43,070 bases of DNA from SIG455 sp045589495 (GTDB lineage Bacteria; Bacillota; Clostridia; UMGS1810), in assembly GCA_045589495.1 (NCBI GenBank), contig JAZNPF010000047.1, forward strand, positions 1-43,070. The letters run 5' to 3'. This document shows, piece by piece, positions 1 through 7,711 of the stretch. The translations under genes were made by a program, and so were the position numbers. A model generated the notes under the pieces. It ran no database searches. It was not told the origin of the DNA and worked only from the letters and a program-made list of their open reading frames with translations. Numbering within the stretch: the stretch's first letter is position 1; every line of letters begins with the position of its first letter.

Positions 1-37
1 AAGACCAATCACTATGAGATATGGTGAAAGCATCAAT
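1..37. repeat. Terminal direct overlap, left copy
   Basis: Bases 1-37 are identical to 43034-43070. An exact end-to-end overlap of this size is what assemblers leave on a closed circular contig. The in-frame gene across the join supports real circularity rather than a chance repeat. Confidence 0.9.
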
Positions 38-382
38 CTTGAAAATTACATACCCACAAAATACGGGTACACTTTCGCAGGATGGTACAGTGATCCGAGA
101 ACAAAACAAAATCAGGTAACAACATTTAAATTCACAAAGCCTGATGTAGTATATGCAAAATGGATACGGAATGAATCAGTCCATATAAATCCAAATGACG
201 AAATCATGTCCAAAGATACCTGCTACCTCACAGACGAAGAAGCAAAAATACGAAATGAAATCATAGAAGAAAAGAATAAAGCCTACATCGAAGGATTTGG
301 ATATGTAGCACCTTCCAAAGCAAAAAACATAGTCGCAGGCGCTGATGGTGATATAAATAAAATGGTTGACACAATGGAATAA
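1..382 (+). CDS. Secreted InlB B-repeat protein, C-terminal part (gene continues from 42867 across the circle junction)
   Basis: This is the 3' part of a gene whose 5' part lies at 42867-43070. Joined through the 37-base terminal overlap it gives one 182-residue protein. Seen here is the second half of an InlB/Listeria-Bacteroides B-repeat: YGESI, then PTKYGYTFAGWYSD, then YAKW, which completes the first half (VTLRFASDGGSF) at the other end. Such domains are small beta-grasp folds in secreted or surface proteins of Bacillota, often in adhesins. After the repeat come about 70 polar residues with an acidic-basic helical stretch and no anchor motif, so the protein is probably released or loosely attached. 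An internal ATG at 14 is not the start. A clear terminator follows at 391, and the integrase gene comes next on the same strand. Confidence 0.85.
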   Translation, partial: RPITMRYGESINLENYIPTKYGYTFAGWYSDPRTKQNQVTTFKFTKPDVVYAKWIRNESVHINPNDEIMSKDTCYLTDEEAKIRNEIIEEKNKAYIEGFGYVAPSKAKNIVAGADGDINKMVDTME

Positions 383-390
383 CTCCACGA

Positions 391-420
391 GAGATTAAGT
401 GTAATGCTTAATCTCTTTTT
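391..420 (+). terminator. Rho-independent terminator after the InlB-repeat gene
   Basis: A perfect 9-bp stem (GAGATTAAG with CTTAATCTC) encloses a 7-base loop and is followed directly by TTTTT. It lies 9 bases after the stop codon and separates this gene from the integrase promoter. Confidence 0.9.
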
Positions 421-445
421 GTTTAATTTTGTTTGATAAAATCAC

Positions 446-485
446 TTGACTTGTAACGTGCTTTAGAGTATTGTGTGTGTTACAA
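446..485 (+). promoter_or_regulatory. Integrase promoter with overlapping inverted repeat
   Basis: TTGACT at 446-451 and TATTGT at 469-474 are 17 bases apart, a fair sigma-A promoter. TTGTAAC (451-457) and GTTACAA (479-485) form a perfect 7-bp inverted repeat flanking the -10 region, as expected for a repressor operator. No candidate repressor lies beside it, so the regulator may be host-encoded. Confidence 0.6.
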
Positions 486-501
486 AAAGTAAGGAAGTGA
501 T

Positions 502-1719
502 ATGATGCGTAAAAAGTTACTTACAAACGGAAATGTATTCAAAAGAACAGACGGTCGCTGGTGCGGAGTTGTATGGTATATGGACGAGCAAGGCAACAGA
601 AAACGAAAATCATTCTCAGGAACTACAAAGCAGGAAGTCAACAAAAAAATCACCGTCTATATAGCAGAATTCAAAAATCAAGTCGAAGAATCTGACGAAA
701 GCAAAAAACTACTCAAAGACAGCATACAAAACTGGCTTGAGATAACCAAATTCCCAACAGTAGAGCAAACCACTTATGATAGATTAGAATGTACCGCTAA
801 AAACCAAGTGTATCCCCTACTTGGAGATAAAGTTGTAGGTGACATAGTTGCAGGAGATATAAAGAATATTCTAAATACACTGATGAACAAAGGATTAGCA
901 TACTCAACGGTAAAGAAAGCATATATACTCCTGAACGAATACTTCAGGACGATGTACCTTGAAGAAATGATAACAAAAAATCCGATGGATAATTTAGAAA
1001 TGATAAAGAAAGCAAACTTCCTGTCAGCACAAGGCAAGGAACTACTACCCGAGTGTGAGACAATAACCATACTTAATCCGGATGAACTTATAAAATTCAA
1101 GAAAGAAGCATTCGCCACATACTCAAACGGAGAACGAAAGCACAAGCAAGCCGCCGCATACATACTGATGCTAAATACAGGAGAAAGGCCAGGTGAAATA
1201 CTTGCGGTCAACAACCGAGATATTGATATCGAAAAACGGCAAATGAAAATCCAAAATTCGGTCAAGGAAGTATCTAACAGAGATGGTACGAAAGCAACAG
1301 GAGGCAGAAAATCTAAAGTAGGCAAAACCAAGACATTGACAAGTAATCGCATCGTACCCTTGAATGACACTGCCATCGAGATGATAAGACTCCTGAGAGA
1401 AGAATACTACTTTGGGGAAGACTCACCGCTAATATGCGATGAGAATGGAGATCACACAAGACCTGTAAACTTCCGAAAGAGATTCTATCGCATCCTCAAT
1501 GATGCAGGAATAGAAATCAAAGGTCTGCACTCTCTCCGCCATACATTCGCAACAAACTTAGTAAACGGAGTAAAACAAACAGACGGAACAATAAAAGCAC
1601 TTAGCCCAAAACAAGTAGCAGATCTACTCGGACACACTACATCGCAAATAACCGAGATGTACTATGTAAAGAAAGACATATCAAGGCTAAATGGCATCAC
1701 AGACGGGTTTGATATATAA
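502..1719 (+). CDS. Tyrosine recombinase / integrase (ICE or phage type)
   Basis: The 405-residue protein has the usual three parts of Tn916/phage-type integrases: an arm-binding beta-sheet domain (about 10-50, with VFKRTDGRW and KSFSGTTKQE), a SAM-like core-binding helical domain (about 65-165), and a catalytic domain (about 190-400). Catalytic residues can be read directly: R229 in TGERPGE, a lysine near 275-277, H343 and R346 in HSLRH, H378 in LLGHTT, and the nucleophile Y387, nine residues after that histidine. All are present, so it should be active. ATGs at 502 and 505 lie after AAGGAAG; either could start. It is the only recombinase in the window, so it is the likely agent of integration and excision. 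No separate excisionase gene was recognised. Confidence 0.95.
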   Translation: MMRKKLLTNGNVFKRTDGRWCGVVWYMDEQGNRKRKSFSGTTKQEVNKKITVYIAEFKNQVEESDESKKLLKDSIQNWLEITKFPTVEQTTYDRLECTAKNQVYPLLGDKVVGDIVAGDIKNILNTLMNKGLAYSTVKKAYILLNEYFRTMYLEEMITKNPMDNLEMIKKANFLSAQGKELLPECETITILNPDELIKFKKEAFATYSNGERKHKQAAAYILMLNTGERPGEILAVNNRDIDIEKRQMKIQNSVKEVSNRDGTKATGGRKSKVGKTKTLTSNRIVPLNDTAIEMIRLLREEYYFGEDSPLICDENGDHTRPVNFRKRFYRILNDAGIEIKGLHSLRHTFATNLVNGVKQTDGTIKALSPKQVADLLGHTTSQITEMYYVKKDISRLNGITDGFDI

Positions 1720-1734
1720 CTCCCTGTAAAAAGC

Positions 1735-1770
1735 CAAAAGGAAATCCCAGGTACAAAGGATTTCCTTTTG
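1735..1770. terminator. Bidirectional terminator between integrase and transaldolase
   Basis: A perfect 13-bp stem (CAAAAGGAAATCC at 1735-1747 with its complement at 1758-1770) lies between the convergent integrase and transaldolase genes. T-rich flanks are modest; on the minus strand the hairpin is followed by GCTTTTTAC. Confidence 0.75.
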
Positions 1771-1834
1771 CTTGCAATAATGTGATGATAAGGCCATCGT
1801 TTTTGGCAGATACTAATCGTCGTATCGGGAGTTG

Positions 1835-2482
1835 CTAATGATTATATTCCCAATCCTTCAAAAATTTTTCAATTCCTGAATCTGTCAAAGGATGTTTAGT
1901 CATTTGTATAATTACTTTATAAGGCACAGTTGCAATATGCGCGCCTGCTTTTGCGGCATCAGTAACATGCATTGGATTCCTTGTGCTTGCCGCTATAATT
2001 TCAGTTTTTATATTATGAATATCAAAAATCTCCGCTATATCAGCTACAAGGTCAGCACCACATTCGCCGACATCATCAAGGCGTCCCATAAAAGGACTTA
2101 CATAAGATGCACCTGCCCTTGCAGCAAGTAATGCCTGAGAAGCAGTGAATATCAAAGTAACATTAGTATTTATACCCTTTTGGCTAAGTATTTTTACTGC
2201 ACCAAGACCTTCTTTAGTCATAGGGATTTTAATAATAAGATTCTTACAGTTTATTTTTTCATAAAGTTCTATGGCTTCTTTTATCATCCCCTCAGTATTA
2301 AGGCTTATAACTTCTGCACTGATGGGACCATCTACTATCGAAGTAATTTCTTTAACTACTTCAACAAAATCTCTGCCTTCTTTTGCTATAAGGCTAGGAT
2401 TTGTGGTAACTCCGCATATCACACCCATATCATTTGCTTTTCTGATTTCATCTACATTTGCTGTATCTATAAAAATTTTCAT
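1835..2482 (-). CDS. tal: Transaldolase, small TalC/MipB type
   Basis: The 215-residue protein is full length for subfamily 3B transaldolases and fructose-6-phosphate aldolases, single-domain TIM barrels of about 215-220 residues. Visible signatures are FIDTAN at 4-9, GVTTNPSL at 24-31, the Schiff-base lysine K85 in NLIIKIPMT, and SPFMGRLDD at 129-137. F131 stands where F6P aldolases have tyrosine, which favours transaldolase over aldolase activity. It would move three-carbon units between sedoheptulose-7-P/erythrose-4-P and F6P/GAP in the pentose phosphate pathway, in line with the pentulokinase-like gene at 7712. The start is ATG at 2482 after AAGAGGTTG. A gap of 175 bases separates it from the operon upstream, so it may have its own promoter. 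Confidence 0.93.
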   Translation of the reverse strand: MKIFIDTANVDEIRKANDMGVICGVTTNPSLIAKEGRDFVEVVKEITSIVDGPISAEVISLNTEGMIKEAIELYEKINCKNLIIKIPMTKEGLGAVKILSQKGINTNVTLIFTASQALLAARAGASYVSPFMGRLDDVGECGADLVADIAEIFDIHNIKTEIIAASTRNPMHVTDAAKAGAHIATVPYKVIIQMTKHPLTDSGIEKFLKDWEYNH

Positions 2483-2576
2483 AAAACAACCTCTTTTTTC
2501 AACATATTAACATATTTATCTGTACCAATATGTCCAAATATTTTTAAAATTTATACAGGTAAATTCAAAATATTTC

Positions 2577-2648
2577 TCATAAAGCCTCTGCATAACTGTG
2601 TGTATTAAAATCATCAGGAATATAGGTTGCAGACTCTTTATCAACCAT
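2577..2648 (-). CDS. Possible 23-codon micro-ORF or gene remnant
   Basis: Nine bases after the stop of the GH20-like gene an ATG opens a 23-codon frame beginning MVDKESATYIPDDFN and ending EAL. The composition looks protein-like, but there is no good Shine-Dalgarno and no recognisable family. It could be a remnant of a lost gene between the glycosidase and the transaldolase, or chance. Confidence 0.2.
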   Translation of the reverse strand: MVDKESATYIPDDFNTHSYAEAL

Positions 2649-2657
2649 AACTATTTA

Positions 2658-3656
2658 TTACTCACCGTAATACTTTTCCCTCGCTGATTTAAGAAGGTCA
2701 AGAGACTCAAAAATAGCATCTCTATTCTCGGGGATTGTGTTTACCCATGGTGCTGTCATAAATCCTATTATTTGTTCATCCGATGGTGAACCGTTTTTAA
2801 AATATTTTATAGTTTCTTCTGTATTATTTGAATCCTTATAAAAATTAGATGGTGCAGGAATATATTTATACCCTTTTTTCATAAGAGGAAGGATTTTTTC
2901 TATAAATGCTTTTCTCATTGGGACATCCTGTTCATACTCTATTCCCTGCTTGCGATACATATCGTCAACATCCGATATAAGTGGGAAAAGGCGTTCTCCC
3001 GTATAATCCCAGTACCACCACGGTGAAATCACAGCATCGTCCGGTCCTATGTACTTTTCATATATATCTGTATAATCTACAAGTGGTTCGTGCCATATCC
3101 ATGGCATCGCACCATTTTTCTTCGCTTCATCAATAAGGAATTTCAGATCTTTTATAAGAAGTTCTCCTTTTCTGAACACCACATAGTCTGTTACGCTTGT
3201 GCTTATATAGTTTTCTTCGTCCATTCCAAGATGCATATACTTTGGATGTTTAAACATTTCTGCAACCTCAGCAATTATATCCTTACAAAATTCATAGTAT
3301 GCAGGTGTTGAAGTCATATAACGATACTGGCCCATCCAATAATTATGTGCTGTAGAAAAATTAAGTTTAGGAAGAAGCGTTATTCCCATATCCTCGCATT
3401 TCCTAATCTCGTTATGTATTCTTTCTTCACTCCATGCATTTTTAACCGAAATTTCAGGATGGCTTTTATAGATAACACCGTCACCAACATCAAGAACCAC
3501 TGTGTTTATTCCCGTTTCTTTTGCTTTCATCAAAAACTCATCCCAAAAGTTATCATCAACAATTAGCGTTTCGTCCTTTGGATTATGCTGATTTCTGCTT
3601 AAGTGCAATAAAATTGCCCACATTTTTTTTGTTTGATTATTCATTTGATTTACCAC
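2658..3656 (-). CDS. GH20-like TIM-barrel glycosidase, cytoplasmic
   Basis: The 332-residue protein has no signal peptide. HPKYMHLGMDEENY at 137-150 resembles the HxGxDE signature of family 20 hexosaminidases, where the D-E pair (here D146-E147) orients the acetamido group and acts as acid/base. Tryptophan-rich strands (PWIWHE at 185-190, PWWYWDY at 212-218) could line a sugar subsite. It is short compared with GH20 enzymes that carry an N-terminal alpha/beta domain, so it is a barrel-only relative and its substrate is not certain. The start follows the sialidase-like stop by two bases, so the two are probably translationally coupled. I infer an exo-acting step on imported oligosaccharides. 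Confidence 0.65.
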   Translation of the reverse strand: MVNQMNNQTKKMWAILLHLSRNQHNPKDETLIVDDNFWDEFLMKAKETGINTVVLDVGDGVIYKSHPEISVKNAWSEERIHNEIRKCEDMGITLLPKLNFSTAHNYWMGQYRYMTSTPAYYEFCKDIIAEVAEMFKHPKYMHLGMDEENYISTSVTDYVVFRKGELLIKDLKFLIDEAKKNGAMPWIWHEPLVDYTDIYEKYIGPDDAVISPWWYWDYTGERLFPLISDVDDMYRKQGIEYEQDVPMRKAFIEKILPLMKKGYKYIPAPSNFYKDSNNTEETIKYFKNGSPSDEQIIGFMTAPWVNTIPENRDAIFESLDLLKSAREKYYGE

Positions 3657-3658
3657 CT

Positions 3659-5053
3659 TTATTTTTTAGTTGTTATATCCCGAAAATTTCTAATTCTATG
3701 AAATGTAGAATAATTGCTGTTATGATAACTATTCGGTCTATTCATAGCAGTACGGCAAAGATAGATTATATCGTTACCCTCTACTTCAAAATCAACATAT
3801 TGAAATCCTGTATATTTCTGATCTTTATCTCTATAATCCAAAAGGTCACACACTACATCCCACTTTTTCATATCCTCAGAAACCATAAGTGATAACAGGT
3901 TTCTTGCCCATTGTGCTCTTTCAGGTGTCTGTCTGGATGCAATAGTAAAATACTTTCCCGTTTTTTCGTCCTTTTTTATCATAAACTTTGAAGAGTTGGC
4001 ATCAAACTTAATTGCATGTGAAAATTCAAGTGGAGCATCGTAGTCATCTTCGTTTACTTTATAAGCAAGAATCAACCCTCTGTCTGGTCTTAAAAACCGC
4101 ATATCATAGCGCATTACATTATAAAGACCTCCATCAGGAAACACAACAAGTGTTCCTTCAAGATTACCGTGACTTTCTCCGTTTGGTACACCTTCCCAAT
4201 TGCCATCATATTTTACAGGGTCTGTGAAATGCCAGTTTTCAGGAACAAGCAAATCATCATTCTCATCACAAGACATAACCATAGCAGCATGACCGCCAAC
4301 CATCCATGTACCCCATTCAAGGGTTCCGTAAATTCTGCCATTATGATACACCATATTCTGCGGATTTTTATGTACTCCCATTTCGTACATTGAACATGAG
4401 CTACGTAACAACGGGACAGGAGTTCCAAAGGTCTTTCCGCCGTCAGTTGATTTGCCTATCAGTAAATCACCATATTCAGTAGAAACAGCCAACATATAAA
4501 GTTCGTTTTTGTGTATAAACATTTTTCCCCAAAAGCAAGGGAACAGTTCACTTACATAATGCCATGTTTCCCCATCATCATCTGAACGAAAAATCAATGT
4601 TAAATTTTGCGGACGCTCTCCCTCGAACAAATCCACAGAAGCCAACAGATACCCATCGGGATGACGAACTAATGACGGAGAACAAAGATACTGTCCTGAA
4701 AAACCATATGCCTTATCCTCGGGGTGTAAATAGTTTACTATTGTGCCAACAGGTTTTCCGCATCTTGCAAGTCTTACTCTGCTTTTTTTATCCCCTGATT
4801 TTACATAGAACTCATATTCGTAATCCTCAACAAGACCACAAATATCAAATTGATTTCCTATTACTTTTCCGAATAATTCATATTTTCCGCAATCTCTTTT
4901 GCGGAAAAAAATCTCATACTCGGTATCATTCTCACTGTTCCATTCAAAATGAATGCTTGTTTCATAGGGGCAAACTCGATTTATATATATATCCCCCGTA
5001 TCAAATAAGTATGGTTTGTATGGAGAGAAACTCCATTTACTTTGTCCAATCAT
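3659..5053 (-). CDS. BNR/Asp-box beta-propeller glycosidase (sialidase-like)
   Basis: The 464-residue protein has two clear Asp-boxes, SDDDGETW at 157-164 and STDGGKTF at 202-209, which mark turns of a six-bladed propeller as in sialidases and related exo-glycosidases. Residues about 15-95 look like a fibronectin-type or Ig-like N-terminal sandwich. The C-terminus has HNSNYSTFHRIRNFR, similar to a motif common in uncharacterised exo-sialidase-like proteins. There is no signal peptide, so it should act in the cytoplasm. True sialidase activity needs an arginine triad that I could not assign, so the sugar is open. It lies within a tight operon (SGNH gene 18 bases upstream, GH20-like gene 2 bases downstream). 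Confidence 0.7.
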   Translation of the reverse strand: MIGQSKWSFSPYKPYLFDTGDIYINRVCPYETSIHFEWNSENDTEYEIFFRKRDCGKYELFGKVIGNQFDICGLVEDYEYEFYVKSGDKKSRVRLARCGKPVGTIVNYLHPEDKAYGFSGQYLCSPSLVRHPDGYLLASVDLFEGERPQNLTLIFRSDDDGETWHYVSELFPCFWGKMFIHKNELYMLAVSTEYGDLLIGKSTDGGKTFGTPVPLLRSSCSMYEMGVHKNPQNMVYHNGRIYGTLEWGTWMVGGHAAMVMSCDENDDLLVPENWHFTDPVKYDGNWEGVPNGESHGNLEGTLVVFPDGGLYNVMRYDMRFLRPDRGLILAYKVNEDDYDAPLEFSHAIKFDANSSKFMIKKDEKTGKYFTIASRQTPERAQWARNLLSLMVSEDMKKWDVVCDLLDYRDKDQKYTGFQYVDFEVEGNDIIYLCRTAMNRPNSYHNSNYSTFHRIRNFRDITTKK

Positions 5054-5071
5054 TTTAAATTACTCCTTGTT

Positions 5072-5725
5072 TTAGATTTTCAATGCTTTATAAACAACTT
5101 CTGCTATTTTTTTATATCCCTCATCTGATAAATGACAGCCATCACTGTAATATTCCGGATTTTGCATATCATTATATGTGTCAATAATGCAAACTTTTTT
5201 CTCTTTTGCTACAGTTTCTTGAATGTTACGTATCTTTATAAGATTATCCGTGAAGTTATCAACATAATTTTGGGTGAAAAGGTCGCCTGCCACACGTTTC
5301 ATCTCTGTAGTTTTCACTAAATACATATTTGGGATCACCGGAAGTTTTAAAAATGTATCTATTATACTCTCCAGCGTACTCTTATATAAATTAAGGTAAC
5401 TCTCTGATATTATTCCTTCGTTATCGGAATTAAAATGGTGCGTTGGATTACCGTCATTCATACCCAGCATTAAAACCACAATATCCGGTTCACAGTTTAA
5501 CGCTTCTGTGTAGTCCGGTGTCACCATATATGGCAAGTATCTGTTTAGACGCGGCTCATAATCACTGATAACAGTTGCTCCTGATACACCAAAATTCAAA
5601 ATTTCAAAATCTTCTCCCAACAAAGTCTGTAGCACCGAAGGATAACTATTTTGTGCACTTGTCGCTGCCAATCCAAATGTGATACTGTCACCACAACACG
5701 CAATACGAATTTTTCTGTTAACCAT
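5072..5725 (-). CDS. SGNH/GDSL-family hydrolase, probable carbohydrate esterase
   Basis: All four SGNH blocks can be read in this 217-residue protein: GDSIT with nucleophile S14, GVSGAT with oxyanion G46/G49, GMND with N90, and DGCHLSDEG with D195 and H198. It has no signal peptide. Family members include rhamnogalacturonan and xylan acetylesterases and lysophospholipases. The glycosidase neighbours favour removal of O-acetyl groups from imported oligosaccharides. It lies 38 bases after the NAL-family gene in the same operon. Confidence 0.85.
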   Translation of the reverse strand: MVNRKIRIACCGDSITFGLAATSAQNSYPSVLQTLLGEDFEILNFGVSGATVISDYEPRLNRYLPYMVTPDYTEALNCEPDIVVLMLGMNDGNPTHHFNSDNEGIISESYLNLYKSTLESIIDTFLKLPVIPNMYLVKTTEMKRVAGDLFTQNYVDNFTDNLIKIRNIQETVAKEKKVCIIDTYNDMQNPEYYSDGCHLSDEGYKKIAEVVYKALKI

Positions 5726-5763
5726 ATATATATTTATTCCTCATTTCAATAAATTACCGATTA

Positions 5764-6678
5764 TTATATTCCCATCAATTTTGAAAAGGCTTTATCTGTA
5801 ACAATACCCTGTTGAACAATATTTTTTTGGTAATTGTCAAATTCTGATTTTTTTCTTGAACGGCTATAAAGTTCCATCGGAATATCAATCAAATTCATAT
5901 GATATTTGGCAGTAACAGGATATGCCATACACTCTGAAAAAGCGGTGTATGCAAGATAGCCTTGAACGGCTTCTGCTCTTTCATCATCAATATTATCACA
6001 GAGCCAACTATAAATCTCAGGATGGAAGTTTGCCATAACCCCTGAATATCCGGCAGCACCATGCTTTAATGAATGCAAAAGTGTCTGCGCATTTGCATTA
6101 AAAATCATTATTCCCGACCCCTTTAAAAGTTCGAGTCTTTCAACAAGCGTATCAGGATCGCAACAAGTATCTTTGATAAACTTAAATCTGCCTGTATTTA
6201 TACACCATTTTAATATTTTTTCAGTCAGCAATCTTTTGTATGGCATAGGGCACTCATAGATGCCTAAAGGAATTTCTGTTTCAAGTCCCACAAGAACCTT
6301 TTCCGCATTATCAATCCATACATTATCTCCTTCATTATGTAGATCAAATCGATTTGAAACAAGAACAAATGCATCAATACCAGTTTTAGAAATCTCGTTT
6401 ATTTCATGAATTTGTTCTCTTATACTGTGTCCACAATGACCTGATGCAACAATATTTATTCTTCCATTCGCATATTCAACTACTCTGGATGCAAGTTTAA
6501 TCCTTTCATCAAGTGTCAAAAATGCCATCTCACTGGATTGGCAAACCGCAAATATTCCTCTGCACCCCTTTTGTATATACCACTCGACCAGATTCTTTAC
6601 AGCCCCGTAATCAATCTCTCCATTTTTACAATAAGGTGTTATCATTGTTGGGTATACACCTGTATTTATATTTTTCAT
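5764..6678 (-). CDS. DHDPS/N-acetylneuraminate-lyase family aldolase
   Basis: The 304-residue TIM barrel is of normal length for class I aldolases of the DapA/NanA superfamily. The Schiff-base lysine K169 (FKFIKDT) and the proton-relay tyrosine Y141 (GIYECP) are present. The substrate-carboxylate loop, usually GTTGE or GSTGE, reads CQSSE at 46-50, which departs from both lysine biosynthesis and standard sialic acid lyase. It is more likely a 2-keto-3-deoxy sugar acid aldolase or dehydratase. ATG at 6678 has AGAGGTG in front. It is the first gene of the minus-strand catabolic operon and diverges from araC. Confidence 0.85.
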   Translation of the reverse strand: MKNINTGVYPTMITPYCKNGEIDYGAVKNLVEWYIQKGCRGIFAVCQSSEMAFLTLDERIKLASRVVEYANGRINIVASGHCGHSIREQIHEINEISKTGIDAFVLVSNRFDLHNEGDNVWIDNAEKVLVGLETEIPLGIYECPMPYKRLLTEKILKWCINTGRFKFIKDTCCDPDTLVERLELLKGSGIMIFNANAQTLLHSLKHGAAGYSGVMANFHPEIYSWLCDNIDDERAEAVQGYLAYTAFSECMAYPVTAKYHMNLIDIPMELYSRSRKKSEFDNYQKNIVQQGIVTDKAFSKLMGI

Positions 6679-6699
6679 AAAGCATCACCTCTTGACCTT

Positions 6700-6729
6700 A
6701 TTATACGGTTATGTAACGCCTAAAAACAA
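6700..6729 (-). promoter_or_regulatory. Probable promoter of the catabolic operon
   Basis: On the minus strand a perfect TATAAT (6700-6705) lies 22 bases before the ATG, with a weak TTGTTT (6724-6729) at 18-base spacing. A poor -35 beside a good -10 is typical of an activator-dependent promoter, and a divergent AraC gene starts nearby. Confidence 0.5.
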
Positions 6730-6796
6730 TGCTGTTTCAGGACATAAACTTGTCATATCAAGACACATATTTTTCGAAATAATTTTGTATTTATTG

Positions 6797-6825
6797 TTGA
6801 CATTAATCCAGTGTAATGATATGAT
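6797..6825 (+). promoter_or_regulatory. Sigma-A promoter of the araC-type gene and kinase
   Basis: A perfect TTGACA (6797-6802), a 17-base spacer and TATGAT (6820-6825) lie 23 bases before the ATG at 6849. The region between this and the divergent promoter is the natural place for the regulator's operator. Confidence 0.8.
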
Positions 6826-6848
6826 TTAATTAAAGGGATTGGTGGATT

Positions 6849-7706
6849 ATGAACATATATAAGAATTTTAATAATTACGATTTTATCAAACTTGATGAGA
6901 TGAATATATCAGATGCTAAAATTGTTGTTTTGTACGCTCGATTTATGCATAATTCAGGGGCAGCCTGGACTCTTGATACTCATTCTCATTCTTTTTATGA
7001 AATTCATTTTCCGCTAAATGGAAGTTGTAATCTTGTGCTTCAAAACAAACAAGAGGCAACTCTTTCTGTTGGTGACAGTTTACTAATTTACCCGAATACA
7101 AATCACAAATTCACAAGATTCAGCAACAACTTTTTCAGATTATCCATCGCCTTTGATATTCAATATAACAACAAAATCATTGCAAAAGATGATAAGTATG
7201 TTATAACTGAATCGTGCAAAAATATAACATATCTCCTTAAGCAAATTCTTTCAGAATATAACACCCAAAACCCCGGTTATTTAGATATTGCAAAATTATA
7301 TATTCAATCTGTAATGATAGAAACTTTAAGAAATAGTTCTGATATTTTATACGATGATAAAATATATAGTGAAACAAATTCCAGTGTATTTAATACTGCT
7401 CTTCATTTTATCCGAAATAATATTTCCTTAAGCATCAATGCCGAGGATGTTGCCAGAAGTGTTAATTTGAGTTCACGCCAGTTAAACAGAATTTTTTGTT
7501 CTAATCTCAATATGACAATTTCTGAATTCATTCGAAACGAAAGGATTATAAGAGTACAGGAACACTTAAAAAAAACAAATCTTACTCTGCAGGAAATTGC
7601 ATCACTCACTGGTTTCAACGATGAATATATACTATGTAAAACATTTAAAAAAATAATAGGAACTACACCAAGAAAATATCGTACGAATCATAAAAAGAAA
7701 GGATAA
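6849..7706 (+). CDS. AraC-family sugar-responsive regulator
   Basis: The 285-residue protein joins an N-terminal cupin-type ligand domain (about 20-115; HSHSFYEIHF at 45-54 is the usual metal/sugar pocket strand, followed by GDSLLIYPNTNHKF) to a C-terminal AraC double helix-turn-helix (about 180-283) ending with GTTPRKYR. It probably senses a sugar or pathway intermediate and controls the divergent catabolic operon starting at 6678 and its own operon. The kinase gene follows after 5 bases, so the two are co-transcribed. Confidence 0.9.
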   Translation: MNIYKNFNNYDFIKLDEMNISDAKIVVLYARFMHNSGAAWTLDTHSHSFYEIHFPLNGSCNLVLQNKQEATLSVGDSLLIYPNTNHKFTRFSNNFFRLSIAFDIQYNNKIIAKDDKYVITESCKNITYLLKQILSEYNTQNPGYLDIAKLYIQSVMIETLRNSSDILYDDKIYSETNSSVFNTALHFIRNNISLSINAEDVARSVNLSSRQLNRIFCSNLNMTISEFIRNERIIRVQEHLKKTNLTLQEIASLTGFNDEYILCKTFKKIIGTTPRKYRTNHKKKG

Positions 7707-7711
7707 TAATA

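Noticed and set aside
774..1376. 200-codon open frame opposite the integrase
   Set aside because: It is a shadow of the integrase, which has intact catalytic motifs; the antisense frame has no ribosome site or recognisable family.
3659..6678. Sialic acid catabolism (NanA-like aldolase plus sialidase-like protein)
   Set aside because: The aldolase loop is CQSSE, not the NanA type; the sialidase arginine triad could not be assigned; no nanE, nanK, nagA or nagB gene is present.
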